A stretch of 5,895 nucleotides of DNA from Candidatus Magasanikiibacteriota bacterium (GTDB lineage Bacteria > Patescibacteriota > Patescibacteriia > Magasanikbacterales > GWA2-37-8). The translations under genes were made by a program, and so were the position numbers. Positions 5,856 through 5,895 of this stretch are shown here, piece by piece (position 1 is the first letter of the stretch; every line of letters begins with the position of its first letter). The stretch covers positions 1-5,895 of the forward strand of contig JAPLWP010000103.1 of the NCBI GenBank assembly GCA_026396535.1, given 5' to 3'. Under the pieces are notes generated by a model that was not told the origin of the DNA, ran no database searches, and saw nothing but the letters and a program-made list of their open reading frames with translations.

Positions 5856-5895
5856 TTACTTGGTGGTGGGTTCCGGCGTAGGAACAGTGGCGAAA
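5856..5895 (-). CDS. 3' end of an upstream gene with Pro/Thr-rich tail, partial
   Basis: A frame open from the window edge ends at TAA 5858-5856 and reads FATVPTPEPTTK. The Pro-Thr-Glu composition is typical of disordered C-terminal tails, for example of secreted or surface proteins. A terminator hairpin follows about 50 nt after the stop, as expected for the end of a transcription unit. The other two minus-strand frames are also open here but read through the terminator with unlikely composition. Only 12 residues are visible, so the family cannot be named. Confidence 0.4.
   Translation of the reverse strand, partial: FATVPTPEPTTK

Noticed and set aside
5877..5895. Resemblance of GTAGGAACAGTGGCGAA to a conserved 16S rRNA stretch (GGAACACCAGTGGCGAA)
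   Set aside because: The match needs a gap of a few bases, is under 20 nt, and the adjacent sequence does not resemble 16S rRNA; it is better read as the end of a coding frame on the other strand.

Overview
The window looks like a piece of chromosome from a Candidate Phyla Radiation (Patescibacteria) type bacterium. This rests on the AT-rich sequence, the compact and overlapping genes, the near absence of Shine-Dalgarno sites in the main operon, the short MreC, and the grouping of a UvrD-nuclease fusion, a stand-alone DUF721 protein and a small membrane protein next to mreBC. TGA is used as a normal stop and never occurs inside a gene, so this is not the recoded Gracilibacteria/Absconditabacteria type. 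The phylum-level placement is an inference from gene content.

Every gene I can support reads on the minus strand, so the biological order runs from high to low coordinates. At the right edge is the probable 3' tail of a gene that ends ...VPTPEPTTK (5856-5895). After it come a tiny 8-codon ORF with the best Shine-Dalgarno match in the window, a 16-nt perfect palindrome, and a long hairpin with a U-tract (5737-5806) that should end transcription of the upstream gene. A new promoter (extended -10, 5692-5720) then drives a 44-residue protein with 11 cysteines (5549-5683), probably from a leaderless or nearly leaderless mRNA.

After a 43-nt gap comes a tight gene run: a UvrD/PcrA helicase fused to an AddB/RecB-type Fe-S PD-(D/E)XK nuclease (2584-5505), a DciA/DUF721 protein (2294-2587), a four-TM membrane protein of unknown role (1837-2235), MreB (798-1844), MreC (34-795), and the first ten codons of another gene that leaves the left edge (1-31). 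Junctions are 4-nt and 8-nt overlaps or 2-nt gaps, except the roughly 20-60 nt before the membrane protein. This suggests one coupled operon joining DNA repair/replication functions to the cell-shape (elongasome) module.

The most striking observation is in the helicase. All SF1A motifs are present except motif II (Walker B, DExQ), which is missing because of a clean in-frame loss of about 19 codons at position 4800/4801. If real, the protein should bind ATP but hydrolyse it poorly or not at all, while its nuclease domain is intact. Other points of interest are the metallothionein-like small protein and an Asp-to-Glu change in the phosphate-2 motif of MreB.
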